Shown here in pieces: positions 45,503-54,827 of a stretch of 62,563 bases of DNA (its first letter is position 1; every line of letters starts with the position of its first letter). The stretch lies in contig JAZORR010000032.1 of assembly GCA_045656705.1 (NCBI GenBank), positions 1 to 62,563 of the forward strand. Direction: 5' to 3'. Source of the DNA: RGIG4576 sp045656705. GTDB taxonomy: Bacteria; Bacteroidota; Bacteroidia; Bacteroidales; Muribaculaceae. Below the pieces are notes generated by a model. The model saw only the letters and a list, made by a program, of their open reading frames with translations. It was not told the origin of the DNA and ran no database searches. Position numbers and translations under genes: made by a program.

Positions 45503-45530
45503 ATTATAGAGCATTATAGTTACTATAGAT

Positions 45531-45998
45531 ATGATAGATAAAGCGGAATTATTAAAAGTTATTGAAGCAGCGATTGCCGATAGTAATCTATTCCTTGTAG
45601 ATACCACCGTAAGTCGCGACAATAACATTGTAGTAGAAATAGATTCTATGGACTCGGTCAGCATCGACGACTGCGCTTCTCTCACTAAAGCCATTGAAGC
45701 AGCTTTCGACCGCGAAGTAGAGGATTATGAATTGGAAGTTGGCTCTGCAGGTCTCACTTCTCCTTTCAAAGTGAAGCAACAATACGAAAAGTATGAAGGC
45801 GAAGAAGTGGAAGTGCTAACCAAAGACGGCAGAAAACTTAAAGGCACGCTCAAAGAGTCTACCAACGAAAATTTCACTATCAGCATCACAAAGAAAGTGA
45901 AACCTGAAGGTGCTAAGCGTCCTATTGAAGTTAGCGAAGATAATACATTCAATTACAGCGATATAAAACATACAAAATACTTAATTCAGTTTAAATAG
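45531..45998 (+). CDS. rimP: Ribosome maturation factor RimP
   Basis: 155 aa, needed for 30S subunit assembly. The N-domain has LFLVDTTVSRDNNIVVEIDS and DDCASLTKAIEAAFD; the C-domain has YELEVGSAGLTSPFKVKQQY and VLTKDGRKLKGTL. It heads the classic rimP-nusA-infB operon; nusA starts four bases after its stop. Confidence 0.95.
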   Translation: MIDKAELLKVIEAAIADSNLFLVDTTVSRDNNIVVEIDSMDSVSIDDCASLTKAIEAAFDREVEDYELEVGSAGLTSPFKVKQQYEKYEGEEVEVLTKDGRKLKGTLKESTNENFTISITKKVKPEGAKRPIEVSEDNTFNYSDIKHTKYLIQFK

Positions 45999-46002
45999 AA
46001 TT

Positions 46003-47268
46003 ATGGCAAAGAAAGAGGAAATCATCGATATGGTGGACCAATTTTCAGAATTTAAAGAGCTGAAAAACATCGACAAAACCACCATGATAAGTGTCTTGGA
46101 AGAATCTTTTCGTAGCGTGATTGCTAAAATGTTTGGCAGCGACGAAAACTTCGACGTAATTATGAACCCTGACCGTGGAGATTGCGAAATCTACCAAAAT
46201 CTTGAAGTAGTTCCTGATGGCGAAGTTACCGACCCTAACAAGCAAATCAGCCTTACCGACGCTAAGAACGACCCAGAGGATCCAGATCCAGATTGTGAAG
46301 TAGGCGAAGACCACACTAAGAAAATTGACTTCGCTAAGTTTGGACGTCGCGCAATCCTCAACTTGCGTCAAACTCTTGCCAGCAAGATTCTCGACCTTCA
46401 AAAAGATGCTATCTATTCTAAGTTTAAAGAATTGGAAGGCGAACTTGTTTCTGGTGAAGTATACCAAGTATGGAAAAAGGAAATCCTTCTTCTCGACGAC
46501 GAAAAGAACGAACTTCTTCTTCCTAAAGACCAACAAATCCCTAACGATTTCTATCGCAAGGGCGAAACCGTGCGTGCCGTAATCGAACGCGTTGACAACC
46601 ACAACAACAATCCTAAGATTATCGTATCGCGCACAAGCGAAAATTTCCTTCGCCGTCTATTTGAACTTGAAGTACCTGAAATCCACGATGGTCTTATCGT
46701 GATTCGTGCTGTGGCTCGCATCCCAGGCGAAAGAGCTAAGATTGCAGTAGAAAGCTACGCCGACCGCATCGATCCTGTAGGAGCATGTGTGGGTATGAAG
46801 GGTTCACGCATCCACGGTATCGTACGTGAATTGAAGAACGAAAATATCGACGTTATCAACTACACCAACGATATCAACCTATTCATCGAAAGAGCATTAA
46901 GCCCTGCAAGAATTTCTTCTATCCGTATCGACGAAGAAACTAAGCACGCCGAAGTGTTCCTTAGCCCTGATCAAGTATCACTTGCTATCGGTAAGAATGG
47001 TCACAATATCCGTTTGGCTACAATCCTCACAGGCTATGTAATCGATGTTTACCGCGACCTAAACCCTAACGATATCTATCTTGACGACTTCGCCGATGAA
47101 ATCGCTGATTGGGTTATCGCAGTATTCAAAGATAAGGGATTCGCTACTGCATTGCAAATCTTGGATTGCGATCGCGAAGAACTCCTTCAAAAGACCGACC
47201 TTGAAGAAGAAACTATCGACAACGTACTCGAAATTCTTCAAGCTGAATACGATAGAGACGACGAATAA
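46003..47268 (+). CDS. nusA: Transcription termination/antitermination protein NusA
   Basis: 421 aa. Domains in order: N-terminal RNAP-binding domain (about 1-130), S1 (about 135-205, LVSGEVYQVWKKEILLLDD) and two KH domains (about 205-350, with ACVGMKGSRIHGIVREL and QVSLAIGKNGHNIRLA), then a short C-terminal region that ends in an acidic tail. It lacks the extra acidic repeats of E. coli NusA. It pauses RNA polymerase and supports termination, so the terminator-like hairpin in its own leader suggests feedback. Confidence 0.95.
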   Translation: MAKKEEIIDMVDQFSEFKELKNIDKTTMISVLEESFRSVIAKMFGSDENFDVIMNPDRGDCEIYQNLEVVPDGEVTDPNKQISLTDAKNDPEDPDPDCEVGEDHTKKIDFAKFGRRAILNLRQTLASKILDLQKDAIYSKFKELEGELVSGEVYQVWKKEILLLDDEKNELLLPKDQQIPNDFYRKGETVRAVIERVDNHNNNPKIIVSRTSENFLRRLFELEVPEIHDGLIVIRAVARIPGERAKIAVESYADRIDPVGACVGMKGSRIHGIVRELKNENIDVINYTNDINLFIERALSPARISSIRIDEETKHAEVFLSPDQVSLAIGKNGHNIRLATILTGYVIDVYRDLNPNDIYLDDFADEIADWVIAVFKDKGFATALQILDCDREELLQKTDLEEETIDNVLEILQAEYDRDDE

Positions 47269-47274
47269 TATACA

Positions 47275-47303
47275 ATGGGGACTCTATCTTTAGAGTCTCC
47301 CAT
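47275..47303 (+). promoter_or_regulatory. Hairpin between nusA and infB
   Basis: ATGGGGACTCTA (47275-47286) pairs with TAGAGTCTCCCAT (47291-47303) with one bulge. No T tract follows (next bases TCACC), so an RNA processing or stabilising role is more likely than termination. Confidence 0.5.
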
Positions 47304-47367
47304 TCACCTACACGAGATAAGTAAATAATTGCGCTCAATTTTTAAAACACTAACTTATTAATAATAT

Positions 47368-50187
47368 ATGCCAGTAAAGATAAGTAAAGCAGCAAAAGAA
47401 TTAGGCGTAGGAACTCAATCAATCATTGACTTCCTAAGCAAAAAAAATATCACTATCGACACTAACCCTAACACCAAAATCTCCGACGAGCAATACCAAA
47501 TGCTTGTAAATGAGTTCCAATCAGACCGCGCTCAAAAGATTAAGTCTGACGACCTCTCTAAGGATAGACAAAAGGAGAAAGCTAAACCTGCCAAGAAAGA
47601 AGCAGAAGAAATCAAGCCTTCGGCTACTGTTCAAGGACCTAAGGTGGTGGGTAAAATCGACCTTTCACAATCTGGAAAGCCTCAAGCTAAACCTGAGGCC
47701 ACTAAACCTGTAGCTCCTAAGCAAGAACCTAAGGCTGAGGTAAAACCTCAACCTGTAGCTAAACCTGAACCTAAGAGCGAAGTGAAAGTGCAACCAAAAC
47801 CTGCTCCTGCACCTGCTCCTAAAAAGGAAGAAGTGAAGGCACAAGCTCCTAAGAAAGAAGAGGCTCCGGTAGCCACAGAAAAGAAGGATGAAGTATTCTC
47901 TCTTGGCACTACTTTGTCAAGCACTCCTAAGGTGATTGGCAAAATTGACCTTGATGCCATCAATCTTCAAACACGCCCTAAGAAAAAATCGCGTGAAGAA
48001 AAGCGCAACGAGCGTATTGCAAAGGAAAAGAACCAACAAGCAGCACGCACAGCAGCTGGCGGTGAAACTGGCGACCGCAAGAAGCGTAAGCGCATTGGCA
48101 AAGAGAAAATCGATATTGAAAAGAGCGCAAAACAAATCACTAATGATGCTCCTCGCAAAGAGCAAAAACAAAACAATAACAACAATAATAACAAGGCTCC
48201 TCAAGCGCAACAAGCCAACCAAGCTGCTCAAGGCAAGCGCAACAAGGACAAAAACAACAAGGCTAAACGTCCTTTCAAGCCTGAAGTGAGCGAAGAAGAT
48301 GTACAAAAGCAAGTAAAGGAAACTCTTGCTCGTCTTACTTCTAAACCTAACAAGAAATCGGCTAAATGGCGTAAGGAAAAACGCGACGCTGTGAGCGAAC
48401 GCGAACGCGAAGCAGCTGAACTTGAAGCAGCAGAAGGAAAGATCCTTAAGCTTACTGAGTTCGTTACTGCCAACGACCTTGCTATCATGATGGATGTGCC
48501 TATCAATAAGGTCATCGGTACTTGTATGAGCATCGGCGTGATGGTATCTATCAACCAACGCCTTGATGCCGAAACTATCAATATCGTGGCAGAAGAATTT
48601 GGTTTCCAAACCGAATTCGTAAGTTCGGAAGTAGTAAACGCTATCACTACCGAAGAAGATAAAGAAGAAGACCTCGAACCACGCCCACCAGTAGTCACTG
48701 TGATGGGACACGTAGACCACGGTAAGACTTCGCTTCTCGACTATATCCGCAATGCCAATGTAATTGCTGGTGAAGCTGGTGGTATCACTCAACACATCGG
48801 TGCTTACAATGTGAAGTTGGCCAACGGACGTCGCATCACATTCCTTGATACTCCAGGTCACGAAGCATTTACTGCGATGCGTGCGCGTGGTGCTAAGGTT
48901 ACCGATATCGTTATCGTTATCGTGGCTGCCGACGACAACATCATGCCTCAAACTGTGGAAGCTATCAACCACGCTTCGGCTGCAGGTGTGCCTATCGTGT
49001 TTGCTATCAACAAGATCGATAAGCCTACTGCTAACCCTGAAAAGATCAAGGAAGGTCTTGCTAATATGAACTACCTTGTTGAAGATTGGGGTGGTAAGTA
49101 CCAATCTCAAGATATCTCTGCTAAGAAGGGTATCGGTGTAGACGAACTTATGGAAAAGGTGCTTCTTGAAGCTGATATGCTCGAACTCAAGGCTAATCCT
49201 AATCGTAAGGCCACAGGTTCTATCATCGAATCTTCTCTCGACAAAGGTCGTGGTTATGTGGCTACTGTGCTTGTGCAAAATGGTACACTTAAGATGGGTG
49301 ATATCATCCTTGCAGGTACACACTATGGTAAAATCAAGGCTATGTTCAACGAGCGTAACCAACGCATCCAACAAGCAGGTCCTGCTACTCCAGTGCTTAT
49401 CCTTGGTCTTAACGGCGCTCCTACTGCGGGCGACACATTCAATGTGATGGACACAGACCAAGAAGCTCGCGAAATTGCCAACAAGCGCGAACAACTTCAA
49501 CGCGAACAAGGATTGCGTACTCAAACTCGTATCACTCTTGAAGATATCGGCCGTCGTAAGGCTCTTGGTAGCTTCAACGAACTTAACATCATCGTTAAGG
49601 GTGACGTGGACGGTTCTATCGAAGCTTTGACCGACGCTCTTATCAAGCTTTCTACTCCAGAGGTGCAAGTGAATGTTATCCACAAGGCTGTGGGTGCTAT
49701 CACCGAGAGCGACGTTACTCTTGCTTCAGCTTCAGATGCTTACATCATCGGGTTCCAAGTGCGTCCTTCTCAAGCAGCACGCCGCTTGGCTGAAAACGAA
49801 GGTGTCGACATCCGTCTATACTCTATCATCTACTCGGCTATCGAAGAAGTGAAAGACGCTATGGAAGGTATGCTTGAACCTGAAACAAAGGAAGAAATCC
49901 TTGGTACTGCCGAAGTGCTTCAAACCTACAAGATCTCTAAGGTGGGTACTATTGCTGGTGCTATCGTGCGCGATGGTAAGGTTAAGAAGAACTGTAAGGT
50001 GCGCGTGATTCGTGATGGTATCGTTCGCTACACTGGCGACCTTGGTTCATTGAAGCGTTTCAAGGACGATGTGAAGGAAGTAACCACAGGCTACGATTGC
50101 GGTCTTAGCGTTGCAGGATACAACGATATCCAAGAAGGCGATATGATCGAATCATTCGAAATCGTTCAAGTGAAGAAGAAACTATAA
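47368..50187 (+). CDS. infB: Translation initiation factor IF-2
   Basis: 939 aa. The N-terminus (ISKAAKELGVGTQSIIDFLS) is the conserved winged domain, followed by a long low-complexity linker rich in Lys, Pro, Ala and Gln with an Asn run. The G domain has GHVDHGKT at 447-454, DTPGHEAFT and NKIDK. Domains II-IV follow, including the fMet-tRNA-binding C-terminus. Complete and typical of Bacteroidetes IF-2, with the variable linker as the usual length difference. It ends at a strong terminator. Confidence 0.96.
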   Translation: MPVKISKAAKELGVGTQSIIDFLSKKNITIDTNPNTKISDEQYQMLVNEFQSDRAQKIKSDDLSKDRQKEKAKPAKKEAEEIKPSATVQGPKVVGKIDLSQSGKPQAKPEATKPVAPKQEPKAEVKPQPVAKPEPKSEVKVQPKPAPAPAPKKEEVKAQAPKKEEAPVATEKKDEVFSLGTTLSSTPKVIGKIDLDAINLQTRPKKKSREEKRNERIAKEKNQQAARTAAGGETGDRKKRKRIGKEKIDIEKSAKQITNDAPRKEQKQNNNNNNNKAPQAQQANQAAQGKRNKDKNNKAKRPFKPEVSEEDVQKQVKETLARLTSKPNKKSAKWRKEKRDAVSEREREAAELEAAEGKILKLTEFVTANDLAIMMDVPINKVIGTCMSIGVMVSINQRLDAETINIVAEEFGFQTEFVSSEVVNAITTEEDKEEDLEPRPPVVTVMGHVDHGKTSLLDYIRNANVIAGEAGGITQHIGAYNVKLANGRRITFLDTPGHEAFTAMRARGAKVTDIVIVIVAADDNIMPQTVEAINHASAAGVPIVFAINKIDKPTANPEKIKEGLANMNYLVEDWGGKYQSQDISAKKGIGVDELMEKVLLEADMLELKANPNRKATGSIIESSLDKGRGYVATVLVQNGTLKMGDIILAGTHYGKIKAMFNERNQRIQQAGPATPVLILGLNGAPTAGDTFNVMDTDQEAREIANKREQLQREQGLRTQTRITLEDIGRRKALGSFNELNIIVKGDVDGSIEALTDALIKLSTPEVQVNVIHKAVGAITESDVTLASASDAYIIGFQVRPSQAARRLAENEGVDIRLYSIIYSAIEEVKDAMEGMLEPETKEEILGTAEVLQTYKISKVGTIAGAIVRDGKVKKNCKVRVIRDGIVRYTGDLGSLKRFKDDVKEVTTGYDCGLSVAGYNDIQEGDMIESFEIVQVKKKL

Positions 50188-50209
50188 TCTCCAATTATAG
50201 ATAACAATC

Positions 50210-50244
50210 AAAAAAGGGTTGGCATTCATCGCCAGCCCTTTTTT
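50210..50244 (+). terminator. Terminator after infB
   Basis: AAAAAAGGGTTGGC (50210-50223) pairs with GCCAGCCCTTTTTT (50231-50244) with one G-T pair; T-rich end. Confidence 0.9.
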
Positions 50245-50267
50245 CAAATCATCACCCCTCATTTGAT

Positions 50268-50741
50268 ATGAAATATTACTTAAATATAGGTAGCAACCTT
50301 GGCGATTGCAGGCTAAACCTTCAGCATGCCATCGAGATGCTCGAAAATAGTCTACAAGCCAAGTCCGAAATTAGCAGCATAGTGGAAAGTGTGGCATGGG
50401 GATACGAAAGCAAAAACATCTTCCACAATGTGGGAATAATGATCGAGAGCAACATCTCACCGCAAGAAATGCTCCTCATCGCCCAACACACAGAGAAAAT
50501 GCTCGGCAGCACTTCGCATCGCAATGCCGATGGCTCATATTGCGACCGCATAGTCGACATTGACATCATTGCCATCGACGAGCAAGTGATCGATAGCGAA
50601 TCGCTCACTGTGCCTCACCCACGCATGCATTTGCGCGACTTCGTCCTTCGTCCTATGGCTGAACTCGCACCTCTATGGACTCACCCCATCCTCCACAAAA
50701 CGGCAACGCAACTCCTGCAAGAATTACAAAATTCTATCTAA
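50268..50741 (+). CDS. folK: 2-amino-4-hydroxy-6-hydroxymethyldihydropteridine diphosphokinase
   Basis: 157 aa. HPPK transfers pyrophosphate from ATP to 6-hydroxymethyl-dihydropterin in folate synthesis. The family N-terminus YLNIGSNLGD, the Mg-binding DRIVDIDII and the HPRMHLRDFVLRPMAELAP motif are present. Complete. Directly after the infB operon terminator, so transcribed separately. Confidence 0.95.
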   Translation: MKYYLNIGSNLGDCRLNLQHAIEMLENSLQAKSEISSIVESVAWGYESKNIFHNVGIMIESNISPQEMLLIAQHTEKMLGSTSHRNADGSYCDRIVDIDIIAIDEQVIDSESLTVPHPRMHLRDFVLRPMAELAPLWTHPILHKTATQLLQELQNSI

Positions 50742-50779
50742 TTATCCTTTTTAAGGAATAAATCCTAATTTATTATTCG

Positions 50780-50787
50780 TATCTTTG
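50780..50787 (+). promoter_or_regulatory. Candidate -7 element for aroQ
   Basis: TATCTTTG 36 bases before the likely aroQ ATG at 50824. Confidence 0.55.
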
Positions 50788-50823
50788 CACCCAATAAGGG
50801 AACTTACATAAATGCTTACGATT

Positions 50824-51240
50824 ATGAAAATAGCGATTATCAACGGACCAAACCTCAATTTGCTTGGCGTGAGAGAGCCTTCAATCTACGGAAACGAAGG
50901 TTTTGAAAATTTTTTGAAGACTTTGCAAGAAAAATACGCAGAGATTGAAATATCTTACTTCCAAAGCAACCACGAGGGAGCTATCATCGACGAATTACAT
51001 CGCATAGGATTCTCCTACGATGGTATCGTGCTAAATGCAGGAGCCTACACTCACACATCTCTTGCCATTGCCGATGCTATCAGTGCCATCACTACACCTG
51101 TGATAGAGGTGCATATCTCTAATGTGCATAAGCGCGAAGAATTTCGCCACCACTCTATGATTTCGAGAGTGTGTCATGGAGTAATAGTTGGATTCGGACT
51201 CGATAGTTACCGACTCGCTATCGAAGCACTTAAAAAGTAA
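50824..51240 (+). CDS. aroQ: Type II 3-dehydroquinate dehydratase
   Basis: 138 aa from ATG at 50824 (MKIAIINGPNLNLLG), the standard family start; an ATG at 50812 four codons earlier is also in frame. The catalytic elements are Tyr in REPSIYGNEGF, NHEGAIIDELH, LNAGAYTHTSLAIADAI and EVHISNVHKREEFRHHS. It catalyses the third step of the shikimate pathway. It precedes the methyltransferase gene on the same strand by 23 bases. Confidence 0.95.
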   Translation: MKIAIINGPNLNLLGVREPSIYGNEGFENFLKTLQEKYAEIEISYFQSNHEGAIIDELHRIGFSYDGIVLNAGAYTHTSLAIADAISAITTPVIEVHISNVHKREEFRHHSMISRVCHGVIVGFGLDSYRLAIEALKK

Positions 51241-51263
51241 GAAAATTATAAACTCAGAAAATT

Positions 51264-51902
51264 ATGACTGAAGAATTAGAGAACTATATATTATCACATA
51301 TCGACGAGGAAGGCGAACACCTGTCGCGCCTCAATCGCGAAACACACATCTACCACCTTCGACCTCGTATGTGTTCGGGACACTTGCAAGGCCGTTTGCT
51401 CAAGATGTTTGTGCGCATGATCAATCCTCGCAATATTCTCGAACTCGGCACCTTCACCGGTTATTCTGGTCTTTGCCTTGCAGAGGGGATAATTGCTCCT
51501 GATGGCGAACTTCACACCATCGAGATCGATGACGAACTCGAAGATTTCATTCACAAGCAATTCGACTCTTCTGCTTTGGCCGATCGCATTCACCTTCACA
51601 TAGGCGACGCTCGCGAGATCCTGCCTACCATTGGCAAAACGTTCGACCTCGTGTTTATGGATGCCAACAAGCGTGAATACTGCGAATATTACGACCTCGT
51701 GTTCCCTATGCTTGCTCCAGGTGGATTCATCATTGCCGACAACACGCTTTGGGATGGCAAAGTGGTGGATTGGGGCAAAAAACTCGATGCACAAACCGAA
51801 GGTATCCTTCGATTCAACGATATGGTGGCACAAGACTCAAGAGTGGAAAAGGTAATCATCCCTCTTCGTGACGGTCTCACCATCATATACAAGAAACCAT
51901 AA
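51264..51902 (+). CDS. O-methyltransferase (TrmR/COMT type)
   Basis: 212 aa, class I SAM-dependent. The SAM motif NILELGTFTGYSGLCLAEG, the acidic residue in LHTIEIDDELEDF, and VFMDANKREYCEYYDLVFPM with a metal-binding DN (ADNTLWDGKVVDWG) place it in the metal-dependent COMT-like family. Some members methylate tRNA (TrmR) and others catechols; the substrate is unknown here. It shares a transcript with aroQ. Confidence 0.85.
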   Translation: MTEELENYILSHIDEEGEHLSRLNRETHIYHLRPRMCSGHLQGRLLKMFVRMINPRNILELGTFTGYSGLCLAEGIIAPDGELHTIEIDDELEDFIHKQFDSSALADRIHLHIGDAREILPTIGKTFDLVFMDANKREYCEYYDLVFPMLAPGGFIIADNTLWDGKVVDWGKKLDAQTEGILRFNDMVAQDSRVEKVIIPLRDGLTIIYKKP

Positions 51903-51992
51903 CAAGAAATATATTTTCGCCCCACAAAAGATGTTTTTCATCGATTTAAACATTTTTTCGGCAAAATATTTCTTTTTCTTGAGTATGTTAAG

Positions 51993-52000
51993 TACTTTTG
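51993..52000 (+). promoter_or_regulatory. Candidate -7 element for the chitobiase-domain protein
   Basis: TACTTTTG 65 bases before the ATG at 52065. Confidence 0.45.
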
Positions 52001-52064
52001 CATATCAAAATCAATGATTTATACTAAAAACTAAATAATTACTAATCAATTAAAATTTTCGATT

Positions 52065-53450
52065 ATGAAGAAATTTTTACTTTCTATTATTGGATGCTTG
52101 ATGGCTTTTGTAAGTGTTCAAGCAGAAGAAGCTACATTGTCTTTCGACAACAAGGCTAACCGTACTTCACAAACAACTACGCAACAAGTTTGGGAACAAA
52201 ACGGTATCATTCTTACTAACAACAAAGGTAAATCTACAAGCAACGTTGCAGATTATGCGAAACCTGCAAGATTCTACAAGAGTTCAGAACTTATAATTGA
52301 ATGTACTCTTGGTAATATTAACAGCATCGTTTTCGATTGTAATTCAAGTAGCTACGCAACAGCACTTAAGAACTCTATTTCTGGTTCTACAGTTAGCGTT
52401 TCTTCTGATAAAGTTACCGTAACTCTTGATGGTTCAAGCAACACTTATAAAATCGCAAACCTTTCAGGTGGTCAAGTGCGTATGGATGCATTGACAGTAA
52501 ATTATTCAGTTGCTGGCGATAACAAGCCTAATACCCCAGCATTCTCAGTAGCTGAAGGTACTTACTACGAACCTTTCTCAGTAGAAATCACTTGTGCTAC
52601 TGAAGGTGCAGCTATCTATTACACAATTGATGGCACTGAACCTACTGCAACAAGCACAGCATATACTGAAGCTATCGAAGTAGCTGAAACTACTACTATC
52701 AAGGCTGTAGCTATTAAGGATGAAATAGCAAGTAGCGTGGCTACTGCAGTTTACACTATCGAGACTATTGAAGATATTGAAAATGTAGCTGCATTCTATG
52801 CTATGGCTTCTTCTAAGGGCAAGGCTATCAAATTCATTAACCCTCTTACAGTTGTTTACCAAAATGGCCAAAACCTAATCGTTAAGGACGAAACTGGTTC
52901 TATGCTTATCTATGGTGCTATCAGCAAGAAATACCAAAATGGTAATGTTATCACAGGTGTAGAAGGTACTATTGCTGAATATGGCAAGAACGCTCAATTG
53001 GCTCCTATCAGTGAAATGCCTGCTGCTACTGAAGGTACTGCTGTAGAACCTAAGGAAGTAACTATCACTGAACTTGCTGATTGCGATTATCTTGACTATG
53101 TAAAGGTAGAAGATGTTACTTTCACTCTTGACTCTGGTAAGACTAAGAACTACACAATGTCTGATGGCACTAACAAGTATGCTGTTTACAACCAATTCTA
53201 TATTACTATCAGTGGTTTGGCAGCTGGCAACATCTACGACGTAACTGGTTTCGTAGCTTCTTACAATGGCACAGCTCAATTCCAACCTACAGTGGTTGCT
53301 CTTGACGAAATCGCTACTGGTATCGAAGAAGTAGCTACAGAAAATGCTCCTGTTGAATACTTCAACTTGCAAGGCATCAAGGTAGCTAACCCAGAAAACG
53401 GTATCTTCATCAAGAAGCAAGGTGCTAAAGCTACTAAGGTGGTTCTATAA
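52065..53450 (+). CDS. Secreted protein with a chitobiase C-terminal-type domain and shared C-terminal tail
   Basis: 461 aa, signal peptide MKKFLLSIIGCLMAFVSVQA. An N-terminal beta-rich segment (about 22-160) is followed by a CHB_HEX_C-like module (about 163-235: GTYYEPFSVEITCATEGAAI, YYTIDGTEPT, ATAVYTI). Residues about 240-400 (NGQNLIVKDETGSMLIYG) look like an OB-fold/DUF5689-type domain. The end (EYFNLQGIKVANPENG...) is the shared tail. No catalytic domain is visible; it may bind surface or host glycans. The leader sequence CGATTATGAAGAAATTTT is nearly identical to that of the gene at 56091. Confidence 0.72.
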   Translation: MKKFLLSIIGCLMAFVSVQAEEATLSFDNKANRTSQTTTQQVWEQNGIILTNNKGKSTSNVADYAKPARFYKSSELIIECTLGNINSIVFDCNSSSYATALKNSISGSTVSVSSDKVTVTLDGSSNTYKIANLSGGQVRMDALTVNYSVAGDNKPNTPAFSVAEGTYYEPFSVEITCATEGAAIYYTIDGTEPTATSTAYTEAIEVAETTTIKAVAIKDEIASSVATAVYTIETIEDIENVAAFYAMASSKGKAIKFINPLTVVYQNGQNLIVKDETGSMLIYGAISKKYQNGNVITGVEGTIAEYGKNAQLAPISEMPAATEGTAVEPKEVTITELADCDYLDYVKVEDVTFTLDSGKTKNYTMSDGTNKYAVYNQFYITISGLAAGNIYDVTGFVASYNGTAQFQPTVVALDEIATGIEEVATENAPVEYFNLQGIKVANPENGIFIKKQGAKATKVVL

Positions 53451-53477
53451 GAAATAGATTACTAATTCTTATCATAC

Positions 53478-53512
53478 AAGAAGATGTGCAAAGATTTGCA
53501 CATCTTCTTTTC
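53478..53512 (+). terminator. Terminator after the chitobiase-domain gene
   Basis: AAGAAGATGTGCAAA (53478-53492) pairs with TTTGCACATCTTCTT (53495-53509), followed by TTTC. Confidence 0.9.
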
Positions 53513-53529
53513 ATTTATATCCTAAACTT

Positions 53530-53561
53530 TTTGCTATGTGGCACAATGTTTGCTAATTTTG
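53530..53561 (+). promoter_or_regulatory. Two-box Bacteroidetes promoter for the histidine kinase
   Basis: TTTG (53530-53533), 20 bases, then TAATTTTG (53554-53561), 30 bases before the ATG. Confidence 0.65.
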
Positions 53562-53590
53562 TGAGTTATATAATGAAAAGGATATAAGAG

Positions 53591-54799
53591 ATGGCTTTAA
53601 AAGATATTTATCATTCAAGACGAGTGCTAAAGTGGTGTATGGTCACCATTTCGGTGGTGCTTGTGGGATATTTCCTATATTTTTCCAATAATTTGGTGAA
53701 AGACCTATCGGTGCAAGAGCGTAATCGCATGCAGATTTGGGCCGACGCCACCAAAGAACTTGTATCGCTCAGTGTGGCTTCTGATGCCTCGTCGGTGAAT
53801 GTAAATTTCTTATTGAGCATTATTGAGGCCAACGACAACATCCCAGTGCTTCTCGTTGACGAAAACGGATACATTCTCGACTATCGAAACTATCAGCTAC
53901 CCGATGCAAGCGACACAGAGAGCTTCTACGGCAGTCTTTCGCCCACCAATAAGGCTTTCCTTGATAGCCGATTAGATGCGCTTAAAAACTCTTCTAATCG
54001 CATCGAAATCCAGCTTGATGATAATATCGTACAAAATCTTTATTACGAGGATTCCACACTCCTACATCGCTTGCAACTCTATCCTTATGTGCTACTCGGA
54101 GTGCTTATTGTATTCATCCTTGTGGTGTACTTCGCTCTTATCAGCATCAAGAAGGCCGAACAAAACAAAGTGTGGGTGGGACTTTCTAAAGAAACTGCTC
54201 ACCAGCTCGGCACTCCTATCTCATCGCTTATGGCATGGATGCAGATGCTCGAAACCACCGATTTAGATCCTTGTATCGTCAACGATATGAATAAGGATGT
54301 GAATCGCCTGTCTATCATCGCCGACCGTTTCTCTAAAATAGGTTCTAAACCAGAGATGGAACTCGCCTTCATCAACGAATCGGTGACCAATAGCCTCGAA
54401 TATATGCGCACTCGCATTTCGCAACGCGTACAGCTCAACATTCATCATCTCAAAGACGAATGTGGCGTGCTTTTGTGTATGTCGCTATTTGAATGGGTGA
54501 TGGAAAACCTCACAAAAAATGCCGTTGATGCTATGCAAGGCGAAGGAAAAATAGATATCACACTATCCACCAGCACCAATAATGTGATAATAGACGTAAG
54601 CGACACTGGCAAAGGTATTGCTCGTCAAAACTTTGGCACGGTTTTCAATCCTGGCTACACCACTAAGAAACGCGGTTGGGGACTTGGACTCACACTCGTG
54701 AAACGCATCATCGAAGAGTACCACGGCGGACGCATCTACGTGAAAGAGTCGGAGATAGGCAAAGGCACTACCTTCCGCATCGAATTGCCAAAAATGTAA
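53591..54799 (+). CDS. Sensor histidine kinase, orphan
   Basis: 402 aa. TM1 (about 14-31) and TM2 (about 165-187) enclose a periplasmic sensor region of about 130 residues. The H-box is ETAHQLGTPISSLMAWMQML (phospho-acceptor His about residue 206). The ATPase domain has the N-box ENLTKNAVDAM, the G1 box DTGKGI and a G2 box GWGLGLTLVKRII, so it should be active. No response regulator or other gene is adjacent on this strand; the next gene is convergent. The signal sensed is unknown. Confidence 0.9.
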   Translation: MALKDIYHSRRVLKWCMVTISVVLVGYFLYFSNNLVKDLSVQERNRMQIWADATKELVSLSVASDASSVNVNFLLSIIEANDNIPVLLVDENGYILDYRNYQLPDASDTESFYGSLSPTNKAFLDSRLDALKNSSNRIEIQLDDNIVQNLYYEDSTLLHRLQLYPYVLLGVLIVFILVVYFALISIKKAEQNKVWVGLSKETAHQLGTPISSLMAWMQMLETTDLDPCIVNDMNKDVNRLSIIADRFSKIGSKPEMELAFINESVTNSLEYMRTRISQRVQLNIHHLKDECGVLLCMSLFEWVMENLTKNAVDAMQGEGKIDITLSTSTNNVIIDVSDTGKGIARQNFGTVFNPGYTTKKRGWGLGLTLVKRIIEEYHGGRIYVKESEIGKGTTFRIELPKM

Positions 54800-54827
54800 A
54801 TTAAAACAAATTTATAGACAGTTCCCC

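Larger units (their letters stand above)
45208..45530. other. Divergent intergenic region between ribF fusion and rimP
   Basis: 323 bases: the ribF -7 box (45262-45269), a nested inverted repeat (45274-45328), the rimP -7 box (45449-45456) and a terminator-like hairpin in the rimP leader (45468-45502). A 25-codon ORF (45464-45541) runs into rimP. Confidence 0.65.

Noticed and set aside
48161..48215. AAC/AAT repeats inside infB as a simple-sequence repeat element
   Set aside because: They encode the Asn-rich stretch of the variable IF-2 linker and are in frame.
47917..49683. Long open frame (588 codons) antisense to infB
   Set aside because: It shadows the real IF-2 frame and shows no recognisable domain. 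Codon bias of infB explains the open frame.
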